A stretch of DNA of 64,000 nt from Nageia nagi (GCA_050084985.1 JBITNC010000001.1:4154001-4218000); one strand, 5' to 3'. Shown: positions 1 through 11,396, counted from the stretch's first letter. Numbers and translations: made by a program. Notes: generated by a model not told the origin, from the sequence alone.

Positions 1-79
1 AGGAAGGTGAAATGATAAGCTACTTTTTTCTTTATTTATGAATATTGTATTAATGTAATACATGAATTTTGGAGTTAAT

Positions 80-405
80 ATAATTTGGATTTGCAAACCT
101 AAGAGTGGTCCTTACATGTGGTTTGTCTAAAGCATAACTTCTTGAGCGCAAGTCAGATTGGTGATAGAGGTCATGACATAATTTTTAAGAAGTAGGGGTG
201 CAAAATTAGATGGAAAAATAATGGAAAATTAGTAGCAATTGGAACAAGGAAATATGGCAATTTGTACACTCTCATAGAGACTTTGGAAGGATCTTTCTTA
301 CTAGGACAAGAAGATGAAAATTGGCTATGACACAAGAGACTTAGGCACATCACTTTTTACAATATAGCGAAGATAAGCATAAAGAAAGAAGTAAGTGCTA
401 CATGA
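80..405 (+). pseudogene. Copia protease tail and GAG-pre-integrase domain, degenerate
   Basis: Plus-strand translation gives a run ending in GNLYTLIETLEGSFLLG and then HKRLRHITFYNIAKIS. This is the Copia GAG-pre-integrase signature, in which a W-H-x-R-L-G-H zinc-binding segment follows the protease. Here the Trp-His pair is broken by a stop and the LGH glycine is Arg. About 100 residues upstream match the protease tail (SASQIGDRGHDIIFKK). The domain stops abruptly near 405, where the integrase core should begin. Not functional. Confidence 0.75.
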
Positions 406-429
406 AAAGAATCAAATATAATATCAAAA

Positions 430-760
430 AAATTAAGGATAGGGGTGATGAAGGTATATTTCTTGGTTACTCAACAAAAAGCAAAGCATACAAGTGCTAC
501 AATAAAAAGGTTGAGAAAACTAGTTGACAGTACCAATGTTAAGGTTGATGAGCAATGAGAGTTACCAAAAAGCAATGATGAATTTTTTTCCATTTATGAA
601 AAAACCATTGAAGGAGAAAAGGAAGAGGAAAAAAATTAAGAAGCAAAAAGTGAGTTAGAAAAGGAGAATTCAGATGAAGATAAAGAAATGACAAGAAACC
701 CAAATCCATAACTTGGCAAAAAGATCATCTCAAAGAATAAATAATTAGATTGCAAGCTAG
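430..760 (+). pseudogene. Copia post-integrase linker, degenerate
   Basis: The frame reads GDEGIFLGYSTKSKAYKCYN, the conserved block between integrase and reverse transcriptase in Copia polyproteins. A Glu/Lys-rich low-complexity linker follows (EKTIEGEKEEEKN). It joins directly to GAG-pre-integrase remnants upstream, so the integrase catalytic core was deleted rather than eroded. Several stops are present. Confidence 0.7.
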
Positions 761-806
761 TTAGCATAACATAAATATTGCAAAATAGTTAGCACTCACA
801 TGATGA

Positions 807-1501
807 CATGTTACAAGTTGAGCAAGGATGATAAATATTCACCTATTGATCAAACTATGTATAGATCTATTATTGGGATCTTATTGTACTTAACAATGAC
901 TAGACGAAATATTTTGCTAGTAGTGTGTATGGTGGCACGATTTCAGGCTATTCCCAAGGAGACTCATGTGTAGTTGTGAAGAGGATTTTTTGGTACCTCA
1001 AAGGTACAATGGATTATGGTTTGTGGTATCTAAAATTCAAGGAATTCATACTTTTTTCATCTTTAGATGCATATTGGGGAGGATGTGTCGATGATAGGAA
1101 GAGCACTAGTGGAGGTACATTTTATCTTAGTGACAACTTAGTGGCTTAGGAAAACAAAAAGTAGGAATTGGTTTCTTTGTCAAAAATAAAGATAGAGTAC
1201 ATTGTAGTGAAATCATATTGGACATAGTTTCTATGGATGAAGCAAACTCTAAATGATCTTGAAATAAATTTCAGCGATCCCATCTCTATTATGTGTGATA
1301 ATACTAGTGCAATTAATATTTCCAAGAATCTAATGATGCATTATCTCATAAAGAACATAGATATCATGTATCAATTTATAAAGGAGAAAGTGGAATATGG
1401 TGAGGTTAAGTTAGATTTTTTTCCCATGATAGAGTAGGTAGCATACATTTTTACAAAACCATTTCCCAAGGAAGTTTTTGGGTACATTTGTAAAAATTAG
1501 G
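807..1501 (+). pseudogene. Copia reverse transcriptase tail and RNase H, degenerate
   Basis: Recognisable blocks in order: YKLSKDDKYSPIDQTMYRS and IIGILLYLT (end of RT), KRIFWYLKGTMDYGLWY (connection), CVDDRKSTSGGTF (RNase H), LWMKQTLNDLEINF, MCDNTSAINISKNLMMH, and a terminal IFTKPFPKEVFGYI. RNase H degrades the RNA strand during element replication. The DADW-type acidic pair is changed to DAYW, and at least five stops or shifts occur. Two open stretches remain (925-1149 and 1237-1437). The RT catalytic YVDD region is absent. Confidence 0.88.
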
Positions 1502-1729
1502 AGTGGTCACACTTCCTAAGCATTGACTAGCTTTAGGGGCCACATTCTTAGGGGGAGCATTCTTTTCCTTGTTCTTATTTTTTCTCCTATTTATAATTTA
1601 TTCTAATTTTACTAATATTTACCTAAGAATGTTATGTATGGACTCAAGAGGAGTCTTCGACAACCTTTTGGTCTTGTTGTTAAAGGGGGAGAAAAATTAC
1701 TAGAAATGGTGTGTGTTGCCAACAATTAC

Positions 1730-1740
1730 AAAGGGGGAGA
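1730..1740 (+). other. Polypurine tract of Copia relic 1
   Basis: AAAGGGGGAGA lies about 230 bp after the RNase H end. It is the usual primer for plus-strand DNA synthesis immediately before a 3' LTR. Two similar G-rich runs lie at about 1550-1557 and 1683-1692. The 3' LTR would begin at about 1741-1745 (TTATTG or TGAGAAAGG). Confidence 0.6.
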
Positions 1741-2008
1741 TTATTGAGAAAGGTGCAATGATAATATTTTTATTTTTTTCAACACACTATTATGGATGTG
1801 TTTAGCACTTGCATAGGAATTTTCAGTGTTTATGTGCTTTAGTGTGAAAAGTTGCAAAAATCGTCAAAAGTTGTCAAACAATTGCAGATGGTGCAAAAAT
1901 CATTTGTATGTGCTTATTTGAAGATGTTAAGTGGTTATGAGGATTATTTTGATGTTAAAGTGAAGTTGTTACATGTTATTTATACAAATTTGCAAAATTT
2001 ACAAAAAA

Positions 2009-2056
2009 TGTCAAGAAGTTGTCAAAGTTGTCAAAATTGTAAAAATTGTCAAAAAG
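2009..2056 (+). repeat. Short 9-bp tandem repeat (TTGTCAAAA-like)
   Basis: About five imperfect copies of TTGTCAAAR in a row, with related TCAAAA words at about 1860-1880. It lies in the LTR-like stretch and looks like local slippage. Confidence 0.5.
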
Positions 2057-2359
2057 GTACAATTATTGAAAATGTTGCACATACGCAATAATGGATTGTG
2101 TTGGATGGCCAAACATATCATTTGAATACTAATTTATCAATTGTAATTGAAGTTACAACATTGGATCAGTGTTGCTTGGAAGTTGGCATTGGTTCGGATC
2201 TCTTGGTCATTTTGGTGAAATAGGTCAATGTCATTTTGGTGTGTGTTTGGATAGAATGGATCACTGTGGAATGTGTTAGCATATGTAGAAAAAGGTCAGC
2301 ATGGTGTTTTGGTTCTCATATTATTGTTTGGATCAATCATTTGCATTGTTGATAATTGG

Positions 2360-2960
2360 TTGGACAATTTTACACATTTTGGGACAATCATAAAATTAGC
2401 CCTAGAGACCACTTTGAAAGTCAAATATTCAGCAAAATATGATGAGTTGGATATCACAAGTTTTACTATAGGTAGTTAAATATACCAAGATTTTAATTTT
2501 TAAATTTAAACTAAAATGAATTTTTTATGAAGAAACAATGAGCATTGCAAAATAGTTCCAAAGAACTTTTTTAAGTTTTGGACAATTTTGTTGTTTTCAT
2601 GATAATTTTGTTTCAGGGTGTATTCGGTCAAAATGGATCAGTGTTGTGCATGTTGACATGTTTAAAAATAGTTTAGAAAAATGTTGAAAGTGTTAGCTCA
2701 GTGTTTGGGTTGATTGGTGGCCTTGCTAGTATTTTGTTTTGATAAGTTTGTCCTTTGTGGGACAAATGCAAAATTAGCATCGAAGGCCTTATTGCAAGTA
2801 AAATTATGAGAAATATGTAAGGATTTGAGGGTTAAATTTTTTATAGTAGATTTTTATTATTAATTTTAACATAATATCCAAATTTCAAGTCAAACAAAAG
2901 CTTGATGAAGATTTTGTATGAGTTGCAAAAAGATAATTTTTTACCTTTTTCAATTTTGGA
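2360..2960 (+). repeat. Diverged direct repeat, about 200-230 bp each
   Basis: The segment from about 2370 (GGGACAATCATAAAATTAGC) to about 2595 resembles the segment from about 2752 (GGGACAAATGCAAAATTAGC) to about 2960. Both end in a block containing TTTTGGACA. The copies are strongly diverged, with indels. This is probably an old tandem duplication inside LTR-derived DNA. Confidence 0.4.
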
Positions 2961-4289
2961 CAGCCTTGTGAATTGTGACATTTTTGGTCAAATTTATTGC
3001 TTATATTTATGGAATTGGTTATTTAAGAGTTTATCCATGTATAAATTACTAAAATGAACAACTTTACTTATTGAATCATGTTAATTCAAGGTCCCGAAGT
3101 TGGAGAATGAGTAATGTGAATAATATTTTGTCCATGTATTGTTTGACAAAATACTTCATAAACAATTGGGCACTTTATATAAAATTATTTTATATTTATT
3201 ACAAATTTAAAAGAGCTATTTTTTATGAGAGAGTGTTTCTCATTTAAAAATAGGACAAAGTAATAATATTAAAAGTAGTGAGAGCTATTGAAACAAAAAT
3301 ATTTGAGAATATTGTGGATGTGTTGGCTAGTTGCAAGGAAGATGATAGTAAGTGGAATTGTTTGAGAAAATATCAGTTATTTTTGGTAGAGTATAAATTT
3401 TGATAGATACATACAATTGATTTTATTATTTTTTCATTGGATATATCTTGAAGAGACCTTTACAATGAATATAAATATGGTTCCCTTTTCTCAAGATTTG
3501 ACCTTCATTCAAGATATTTTGGTTAGGGGCATTTGGAAGGCTTATTAGCATTTTCCTTGCTTTTAAAGGCCAAAAAGGCAAGGGTTTGTAGTGTAATGTG
3601 AGACATGGTTGGATCCAAGAAGTGTATGAGTGTGCATGGTGTTGACTATTGTAGAGATTGAGATCATCATTGTCCAAAGTATGAGTTTATTTTCATGTAG
3701 AGTATGAGTTTGTTTATATTTAAGGTTTGAGAAGATTGTAGAGTTTGGACAAAAGCATTTAGATAAAGAGTTTCATGAGCTAGAATATTTAGGGTATTTT
3801 GATAACATTTAATTATCTTCATCAAAGATTTATGATTTTCTAGTTTATGCTGGTAAATTAGGGGATTGTTGTCACCTTCCAATTGGTGTTGGTAAAGTTA
3901 GGGGTTGATGCTCCTTCCAATGGGTTCTAGTAAATTATTTGTAAATTTGGTTCTTTGTAAAGGTTGGATTTGAATGGAAGTCCAATAAATCATTTTCATA
4001 GATGTATATAAATTAATGAATCTCATTACATCTTGTGTTGTGTGATATTTTATATGTGTTTGTTGTATTTAGTTTTAGTTTTGCACTACTTTGGTTTTAA
4101 ATATTAAGAAATTAATTTACTACACTAATTCACCCCCCATCTTAGTGTCATTATGTGACTAAAACATTATTGGCCTTAAGACCCAACTTGTGAGGTGTGA
4201 TTACAATTAGATCAACAACACGTTTATGGTATTCATCATCCTTCAAATCCTCTCTACTAAATTTAATCACTCGTAACAATTATTGAGAC

Positions 4290-4625
4290 AAGGCTATATG
4301 ATGAAGAAGAAGTATTATCTTTGGAAAATATTTCAAGGATCCTCCTAAAATATGAGGAAACACTTAACAAATTTTTTTTTATCTCCACTCCTAAGGAGCA
4401 TCTTGTGGCACTTGGGCCAACGAAGACTTACTTAAAAAAAAGTTCAATAACCAAAAGAAGTCTTCCCATACTCTAAAAAGTGATTTCAAGAAAGGTCAAA
4501 ATAAATAACAAAATGGTCAAGATAATTCTATCAAATTCAAAGCTAAATTTGATGGTAATTATAATTTTTATGGTATTTATGGTCATAGGTAATCTAATTG
4601 CTACAAAAAAAAAGAAATAATAAGG
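4290..4625 (+). pseudogene. Copia gag C-terminus with degenerate zinc knuckle
   Basis: Basic, Lys/Asn/Gln-rich sequence leads to FYGIYGHR, stop, SNCYKK. This is a decayed CCHC zinc knuckle (CX2CX4HX4C) in which the first cysteines are Tyr or lost. Gag would package the element RNA. A poly-Lys stretch follows before the protease, as expected for Copia. Coordinates are approximate. Confidence 0.55.
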
Positions 4626-4699
4626 TGGTAAAGGATTTGAAAAATAAAAAAAAATTAATGATAAGAAGAATAAGAAATTACTTATGTTTGTGTTATTAC

Positions 4700-4935
4700 T
4701 ACAAGTCTCACATATTTTTGAATGATTGGATTGTTCACTCTAGGTGCATTAATCACATATGTTATGAAAAGGCTATGTTTGAAAATTTTCATAAGTATAG
4801 AAAAGATGCAATTGTGATAGGTGATAATTCAATCCTTGAAGTCCAAGGTATTGGGAGTGTGTAATTGCAAGGAAAGGTTCTTAAAAATGTGTTGTATGTG
4901 CCTAAATGTAATATGAACCTTCTTTCCATAATTTA
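4700..4935 (+). pseudogene. Copia aspartic protease, degenerate
   Basis: Reads WIVHSRCINHIC, then VIGDNSILEVQGIGSV, and, after a stop at 4861, LKNVLYVPKCNMNLLS. The position and flanking blocks are those of Copia protease, but the catalytic D-S-G is H-S-R, so the active-site Asp is lost. A single open run covers 4598-4864. The protease would have cleaved the polyprotein. Confidence 0.8.
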
Positions 4936-5019
4936 GGTTGCAAGTAAAGGATACTCATTCAAGTTCAAGTCACACTTTTGATGCATGAAGAAGGGAATTG
5001 CCACTTTGATGAAAGGATA

Positions 5020-5880
5020 AGTGAAAAATGATCTCTACATTGTGGATCAAGTGCCAACAAAGATTTTCCTTGCTACGAATATTTACTCTAGGGGCAATTT
5101 TTGGCACCATTGACTAGGCCACCTTAATCATAAAAGCATTCAAGTAATAAAAGATCAAGAACTCATGGAAGGTTTGCCTATAATATCATCCATAATTTTT
5201 CCTTTTGATAAGTGCAGCATAGGTAAGATGAATAGACAAAAATTTAAGGAAGATAAGGCAATAAGGGTAACACAACATTTTTATCTTGTGCATTCAGATT
5301 TGATGGGTCTATTTCTAACTAAGTTTCTTAGGGGAGCATCGTATATCTTGAACTTCATCAATGAATTCAGTAGGATGATATTTGGTTATCTTCTATAGCA
5401 CAAGGATAAAATATTTTATAGGTTCAAAGATTTCAATACCTTAGTTGAAAATTAGTTTAACTTCAAAATCAAAATGCTGAGATCTAATAATAGGGATGAT
5501 TATAATAGCAATGAGTTCAATGTCTATTATACCAAACACATGATCAAGAGGCAATTTATGATCCCTTCATCCCTCAACAAAATGATATTTATAAAAGAAA
5601 GAATAGAACTATTTAAGAAATGGAAAAATGTATGTTGGGAAATCTCCCTAGTTTCTTATGGGGTGAATCTACACCTTGAATAGTTGTCCTATGAAAGTAG
5701 TTGAAGAAAAACCCCATATGAGGCATGGATGATAAAGAAACCTAACATATCTCATTTTAGAGTTTTTTGGTTGTGATGCTTATGTATTTATTATTTCTAA
5801 GAAAAGAAAGAATATGGACAAGAGATCTAAAAATTGCATCTTTATGGGATATGATAGTCAACATCCTCTAAAGTAATGTT
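5020..5880 (+). pseudogene. Copia integrase, degenerate; catalytic Glu replaced by Lys
   Basis: The GAG-pre-integrase HH segment (FWHH, stop, LGHLNHKSI) is followed by the CDKCSIGKM cysteine pair. The core blocks are LVHSDLMG (first Asp present), LRSNNRDDYNSNEF (second Asp replaced by Asn) and QNDIYKRKNRTI, where the third catalytic position is Lys (codon 5593-5595). A C-terminal block follows (PYEAWMIKKPNISHFR, FGCDAYV, MDKRSKNCIFMGYDS). At least two frameshifts are present. Integrase would insert the cDNA; this copy has lost two of its three acidic residues. Confidence 0.85.
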
Positions 5881-6123
5881 TTTCTTGAGGGATGTAAAGT
5901 TCAATGAACTACCTAAATAATATGCTTCTTGTGAGGAACTAGATGATCTCTAAGACTCTTCTATTACACCTAACTAGATGGATATTAGTGTAGATAAGTC
6001 ACCTTAGGAGCAAAATTCTCCAACAAAAAGATAACATGAAGTATGACCTTAAATAAATCTTTATTTTCTAAAATTGATAATAAGAATGAGCCCTCATCAT
6101 TCAAGGAATCTTTGAAGCATAAG

Positions 6124-6790
6124 TGATGTATGAAAGAAATAAAAGTGGAGTATGAGACTCTAATGAAAAATCAAACTTGGAATATAGTTCCCTATCCTAA
6201 TGAATTAAATATGATTGGCAATAAGTGGATTTACAAGGTCAAATACAATTCAATTAGAGAAATTAAGAAATGCAAGGCAATGTTAGTAACTAAGGATTTC
6301 AATCAAAAGTACAAATTTGATTATGAGAAAACCTTTTCTATAATGGTAAAGATGCCTATCGTCAAGTTAATCCTTGCTCTTTCAATAGCTTAGAAATGGA
6401 AAGTTTTTTAACTTGATGTCAAGAATGCTTTTCTCAATGGTGACTTAGATGTGGATATCTACATGAACCAACCAAAAGGGTTTGTTATATAATGTAAAGA
6501 ATCATTTATGTGTAAGAAAAATAAGTCCTTTTATGGAATTAAGCAAGCATCTAGAGCCTAGTACAAAATAATTTCAAGATACTTTGAGGATATTGAATTT
6601 TCTAAGTGCTTTTTCGATACTAATCTTTATGTTTTCAATCAAGAAAAATACTTGGTCTTAATTATTCTCTATGTGGATGATATGTTGATCATAGGGAAGA
6701 ATGTTAAAATCATCCAAGAGTGCATATCTAAACCAAGGTAACTTTTGAAATGACTAATCTTGGTCTTTTGAACTAGTACCTTGGTATGCA
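6124..6790 (+). pseudogene. Copia reverse transcriptase, degenerate; YVDD box intact
   Basis: Block order fits Copia RT: EYETLMKNQTWNIVPYP, NKWIYKVKYN, KAMLVTKDFNQKYKFDYEKTF, LDVKNAFLNGDLDVDIYMNQP, SFYGIKQASRA and LYVDDMLIIG, with YVDD at 6670-6681. The fingers and palm are thus recognisable and the catalytic pair is kept, but stops lie at about 6391, 6409, 6490 and 6560. The longest open run is 6130-6393. Confidence 0.9.
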
Positions 6791-7019
6791 AGTGTATAAA
6801 TAAAAATATTGTACTTACCTTAATCAATATTAGTATATCTCAAGCATTTTGTAAAATTTTGGAATGGAGGAGTGTAAACCTACTATGATCCTGGTCTTTT
6901 CTAAAATCACTTTATCTTTTAGCTCCAATTATTAGTTGGAAGATGTTATGAGTTACAGGAAATTAACTGGCTATCTTTTTTATTTGACTATTTCCAAGTC
7001 AAATATTACCTTCATAGTA

Positions 7020-7600
7020 AATTTTATGGAATGGTTTATGCATAAATTATATGTTGATCACCTCAATTTTGTTAAGTAAATCTTGAGGTATGTTGTGGGA
7101 ATGAAGGATCTTGCTCTTAATTATTCTAAGTTTTTTTCATTTTTTCTCTCAAGGTTCTTAGATTTTGACTATGGGGGAGATAGAGATGATAGGAAATCAA
7201 TCTTTACTTATGTGTTTAGCATTGGTTCAAATTATATCTCTTGTAATTCTAATAATAAACCTACTACTACACTCTCCACCATAGAGAACAAATATCAAGC
7301 CATGTCATTCGTGATCTAGGAAGCCATTTGAGGCATATTCTAAAAAAGATTGAGTATGAGAAGGATCATCCATATCAAATTTCTTCATATAATAAATAGA
7401 ATATTGCTTTGCAAAAGAACCTAATTTCCATCAGAGAATAAAACATGTTGAAATCCAAGTACATTTTATGAAGGAGAAGGTTTTGGATGGTATCCTCCAA
7501 TTGCAGTACTAGCTATTAGTCTTGAACTTCGCTAATTTTTTTATCAAACCCCTTTCTAAATCTCAATTCTACAAGCTTAAAGAATTTATTATGTTGGTGA
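7020..7600 (+). pseudogene. Copia RNase H, degenerate
   Basis: Reads MRYVVGMKDLALNYSK, FLDFDYGGDRDDRKS, TYVFSIGSNYISCNSNNKPT and LSTIENKYQAMSFVI: the connection and RNase H blocks of a Copia polyprotein. The DADW acidic pair is changed to DFDY. The distal part (about 7320-7600) is frameshifted and ends near IMLVKFSSNGS. One open run spans 7083-7319. Confidence 0.82.
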
Positions 7601-7706
7601 AATTTTCCTCAAATGGGAGTGAAGGTTGAATTCTTGTTGAATTCATATGTGTGATGACAACTTCATCCTTAGGAGGATTTTTGGGCTATATAATTTTGAT
7701 CTTTGG

Positions 7707-7834
7707 TACACCTTCATGGTTAGTTCATTCCATGTAAGGAACTAGTTGTACATATTTTGAGCATATAATGTACACTTTCATGGTTAGTTCACTCTATGTG
7801 AGTAACTAATTATAAATTTTGGAGCATATGATGG
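7707..7834 (+). repeat. 64-bp tandem duplication
   Basis: Two adjacent copies with period 64 (7707-7770 and 7771-7834), each starting TACAYYTTCATGGTTAGTTC and containing a TTTGRAGCATAT-like segment. They are diverged by several substitutions. The duplication lies downstream of the Copia relic 2 RNase H. Confidence 0.75.
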
Positions 7835-8399
7835 ATTTTTCTAATATTATTTCAATTATCAATATGTATATTTTGACACTATTTGATTATCCATATGTGA
7901 GAAACTTGTATGTGCTTATGCTCTATTTTTTTATGTTTATCAACATATATTTTTATACAATAGGTGAATATGAGTATTATCTTGGCATATTTGTGATGAC
8001 TTATAGTGCAACATTAAACAATTTATGGATGATATTACTTGATTCATTTATCTTATGTTGATATGATGCATTTAATTGATCTTGTTTATAAGCTACTTGT
8101 AGCTTGCAGGTTTCTTCTTGATAATGCAAGTTACTTACTTCAAGTGAGAAGGCTCATGGAGGCTCATCATGTCAACTTGTTGTTGAATGACTACTTTATA
8201 CAATAAAACTAATTATGGTTAATGAATGTATTGTAAACTATTTTATCAAATGATAATGTAATGAGCCTCAATATAAGATCTTGCTTATTTATCAAAGATG
8301 TAAATATTCTTATCTTTGATTATATCTCTATGGAGGATAATTATCTCTTACTCTCTCTTTCTTCTCTTTGTTTTATGCCAATATTGCATTAAGGGGGAG

Positions 8400-8880
8400 T
8401 GTTGGAATGTATAATGCATTATTGTAAGCTATTTTTATGTAATTAACTTAATACTTGAAGGTATCCTAGATACCTTAAGTATTTAGTGAATATGATAATG
8501 TAAATTCACTAATACTCAAAATATCCTAAATACCTTTTAAGTAGTTGTGAATAATATAATGTAACTTGTCCTACACTCCACCTCATGTGCATGCCCCTTG
8601 AGTAAAAGGGTGACACATATCATGGAATTGTACAATGGTTAAAAGAGTAATACAAGGGAGGATTTTGGCCTATAAATAGAGCACTCTCGTTAGGAGAAGT
8701 AGGAAGAGTTGTTGTAAGAGAGTACATTTTGAGAATATAGATCATATATTGACTATTGTGTAATGCCATTATGTTGATGTTTTAGAGAGCTTTCATGAGA
8801 TCTTGGTAGAAGGGGAATATAGTCATTTAGGATTAGTTTCTCTCATATCACACTTAAATAAATAAAGATCAAATACCTCT
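8400..8880 (+). repeat. LTR with adjacent polypurine tract, right end unresolved
   Basis: TTAAGGGGGAG (8389-8399) is followed at 8400 by TGTTGGAATGTATAATGC, a textbook polypurine tract to LTR start. The segment contains a TATA box at 8671-8680 and a leader-like stretch after it. The terminal CA and a TSD could not be placed; the LTR probably ends between 8800 and 8900. It may be the 3' LTR of Copia relic 2, about 790 bp beyond its RNase H, or of a separate deleted element. No second copy occurs in the window. Confidence 0.6.
8671..8680 (+). promoter_or_regulatory. LTR TATA box
   Basis: TATAAATAGA lies 271 bp into the LTR starting at 8400, followed about 30 bp later by purine-rich leader sequence. 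This is the expected position of the element's own RNA polymerase II promoter. Activity is inferred only. Confidence 0.5.
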
Positions 8881-9354
8881 AAAAATCTTGGTACTTTTGG
8901 TGAAAAAGAGTGATCCAAAAATATGATAATTTTGTAAAATATGACCCTTTAAAAGTCACCAAAATATCCCAAAAAGAAATATATATGAGTGAGATAATAT
9001 TTTCTAATGTAAAAACTCACCAAATCAACTAAAATAATGTTGAAAATTTAGATTTTTCTATAAAAATATTTTGTTTCTTGACCACAAATATTAGAAAAAT
9101 GCATGTAATAATCTCAATTTCACCTTCCAAAAGTTTTCTATCATGAATATCTAGGAATTATTCAAAATTCTAGGGCATAAATGCCACCAACTCTTCAAAA
9201 ATTGGGCTTAAAATCTAGGGTTTTGATCAAAAATGAAATTCTAAAAAATATAAACACCTTTAAATTTTTAACAATTTTAAAGCAATAGAGTTTTCTAATT
9301 TTTTAGAAAATCAATACACTACTAAGTAAATCCTAATTTGTGTCTTTTTTTGCA

Positions 9355-10255
9355 TCCAAACATAGTGTATTATTTTTTGAACTTCAACACTAAAAATTGA
9401 TGCAACCAACATAACAATTTTTGCATCAACTTTGTGTTGAATGTTTATGTCAACTTTGCATCGAATTACCAATTTTTGCATCTTATTTTTTGCATCAAAT
9501 TTTCATAAGTTGGGTCATTTTTGTATTGGAATTTTAGAATTTACATTGATTTTTGCATCAAATTTTTGAAATTTGTATCAATTTTGCATTAGTTTTTAAA
9601 AGAAAATATCATAGACTTGTAGATATTTTAATTTTGTATGATTTTTAAAAAAAGGGACTCAAAATGATAACCAAATCAAAATTTATGACCTCTATAATGT
9701 ACAACATTTTTATGAGGTCTTTGGGGCAATGACATAGGTCTATTAAACCAATTTAGGAATGGGGTTAGTGGTTTAGGTTTGAAAAATTTAAATTTATTGT
9801 ATATATTTTTGTTAAATAATACAACAAGGTTTTTAATGTTATTGTCCATTTCTTGTTATCTGCTTCTTTGTTGGCCTTCAAAGAAGTTTTATTTTCTACA
9901 ACTAGAGATTTCCTATAACTAATTTTTTTTTCCTATGGGATTATTCTCTATGGGCTTCTTTTTTGCCTTAGGTGCCATAGCTATTATTGAAACTTGAAAT
10001 CTAAGGAAGAAAAAAATTAGCTAAAGTCTATGAAATGTGAGGATTATATGGAGGGTTTGTTGATATATATATATGGGAGAGGGTATTTGGCTATTAAGAA
10101 ATCACTTTTGGTATGGATGGAGGATGAAATGAATGTGATCCATCAGTTGGTAAATTGATGAATAAGTAAAATGTGTGTTTTTTTTTTTGTGAAATGCAAT
10201 GCAAATTTTGCATCAAAATTTGCATCACTTTTTGCATCAAAATTTACTTCAAAAA
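9355..10255 (+). repeat. Clusters of a TTTTGCATCAA word
   Basis: The word TTTTGCATCAA or one-base variants recurs about eight times between 9410 and 9600, and again about three times between 10200 and 10250. Spacing is irregular, so this is not a simple tandem array. It may be a decayed satellite or LTR segment. Confidence 0.4.
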
Positions 10256-11396
10256 AAGTGAAAGATGGAAAAAAATTAAAATAATGCATGTCAATGCAAA
10301 TTAACATTCATTTTTATTTTTCATATTTGAAGATTCAAAAAAGGATGCAAATCATCCTTTTAGTAGTAGTGAGACAAACAAAAATCAAATAAAACCTAGG
10401 GCTTCCTATGAAAAATTCCACAAAAATATGATGTCCTAAAAATTAAAAAATCTAGTTTTTTTTTGTTAAATGTGTTTGGTTTGTCTTTAAGGTGGGTCCC
10501 AATATATTGAATGTTTTTAGTTACCCCTAATATTAAATTAGTTATAAACTATGCTAAATATTCATATTTAATAATAACAATTCAAAGTATTGAAAATATA
10601 ATAGTAAAGAAAAGTACTCAAACTATTGGATCAAGATAATATCAAATGCACTGATGAGAAATGGATCAAGGAATAAATAAATACCTGGAAACCATACCTA
10701 GGATGATGAAGATTATATGCAGGAAAGAACTTATCAAAGATAAATGTACTTGTTATGTGAATCCCCATACCAAATGCAATCTAAAATCCTAGTATAGATA
10801 CACATAGGACCACAAACATTGAACCCTCAAAAGGCAGTGCTAACATTAAGCATAGGGCGAATGCTAGGTATCTTATTAGTAAATTTCGCAACCAAGACCC
10901 AAGATACAAAATCAATGCAATAAGTCAATCTAAACATATAATTATCAAATATGGAGTGACAAATATGCTTGTGTTATAACAATATCCTAATCTCAATAAG
11001 CAACATTAAGAAATACCTAAAACTTTATGTATTGGATATGGAGATGAAATCTTGATGCTTTCCCATATAATCATAATTACCTTTAAATATGCAAGAGAAC
11101 CTACACATAGAATTTAGCATCAACATTGGGATGCCTTGCAAAAATAAATATTAGGTTATATGAGGAGTGTCTTAGGTGGGCCAATATAACACACATGATA
11201 TAATTTGATATTAATATAATGAAATAATTAAGAAGGATACCTAAAGTGGACCAAAATTAAGTTTAAAAACCTAGAGATAATGAGAGAGATTTGGTGAAAG
11301 TCATTGAAATATTTAATCTTCACTAATTTAGAAATGCTTATGAACATATTTTCCCATTATCAAATACCAAAATTGAAATAATTATCAAATCCAAGC

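Larger units (their letters stand above)
1..1740 (+). mobile_element. Copia retrotransposon relic 1 (internal deletion derivative, cut by window start)
   Basis: Plus-strand Ty1/Copia relic. Protease-tail and GAG-pre-integrase remnants are followed directly by a post-integrase linker, then by the RT tail and RNase H, and end at a polypurine tract. The integrase catalytic core and nearly all of the reverse transcriptase are missing, so at least two internal deletions lie near 405 and 740-800. Stops interrupt every piece. The 5' part, including gag, lies outside the window or is lost. Order and family are clear; the lineage within Copia is not assigned. Confidence 0.85.
1741..4166 (+). other. 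Gene-free stretch, probably LTR-derived
   Basis: No coding relic is seen here. The left edge follows a polypurine tract, so it should begin with the 3' LTR of relic 1. The right edge (about 4128-4166) carries the C-run CACCCCCC followed by AAAACA, a layout common at the 3' end of plant Copia LTRs just before the primer-binding site, so it should hold the 5' LTR of relic 2. The boundary between the two LTRs, or whether a single LTR is shared, cannot be fixed by eye. Confidence 0.4.
4167..7620 (+). mobile_element. Copia retrotransposon relic 2 (nearly full order, heavily mutated)
   Basis: Plus-strand Copia relic in canonical order: gag zinc knuckle, protease, integrase, reverse transcriptase, RNase H. 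The likely 5' LTR end is at 4166 (AAAACA). It is followed by TTATTGGCCTTAAGAC, a weak match to the tRNA-Met primer-binding site. The 3' boundary is unclear. A purine-rich run at about 7612-7625 after the RNase H could be its polypurine tract; alternatively the tract at 8389-8399 and the LTR at 8400 belong to it. Many stops and frameshifts; not mobile. Confidence 0.8.

Noticed and set aside
1-45. Start of the window as a 5' LTR copy of the segment at 1745
   Set aside because: Only about 20 bases look alike (AGGTG and AATGATAA words) and similarity does not continue.
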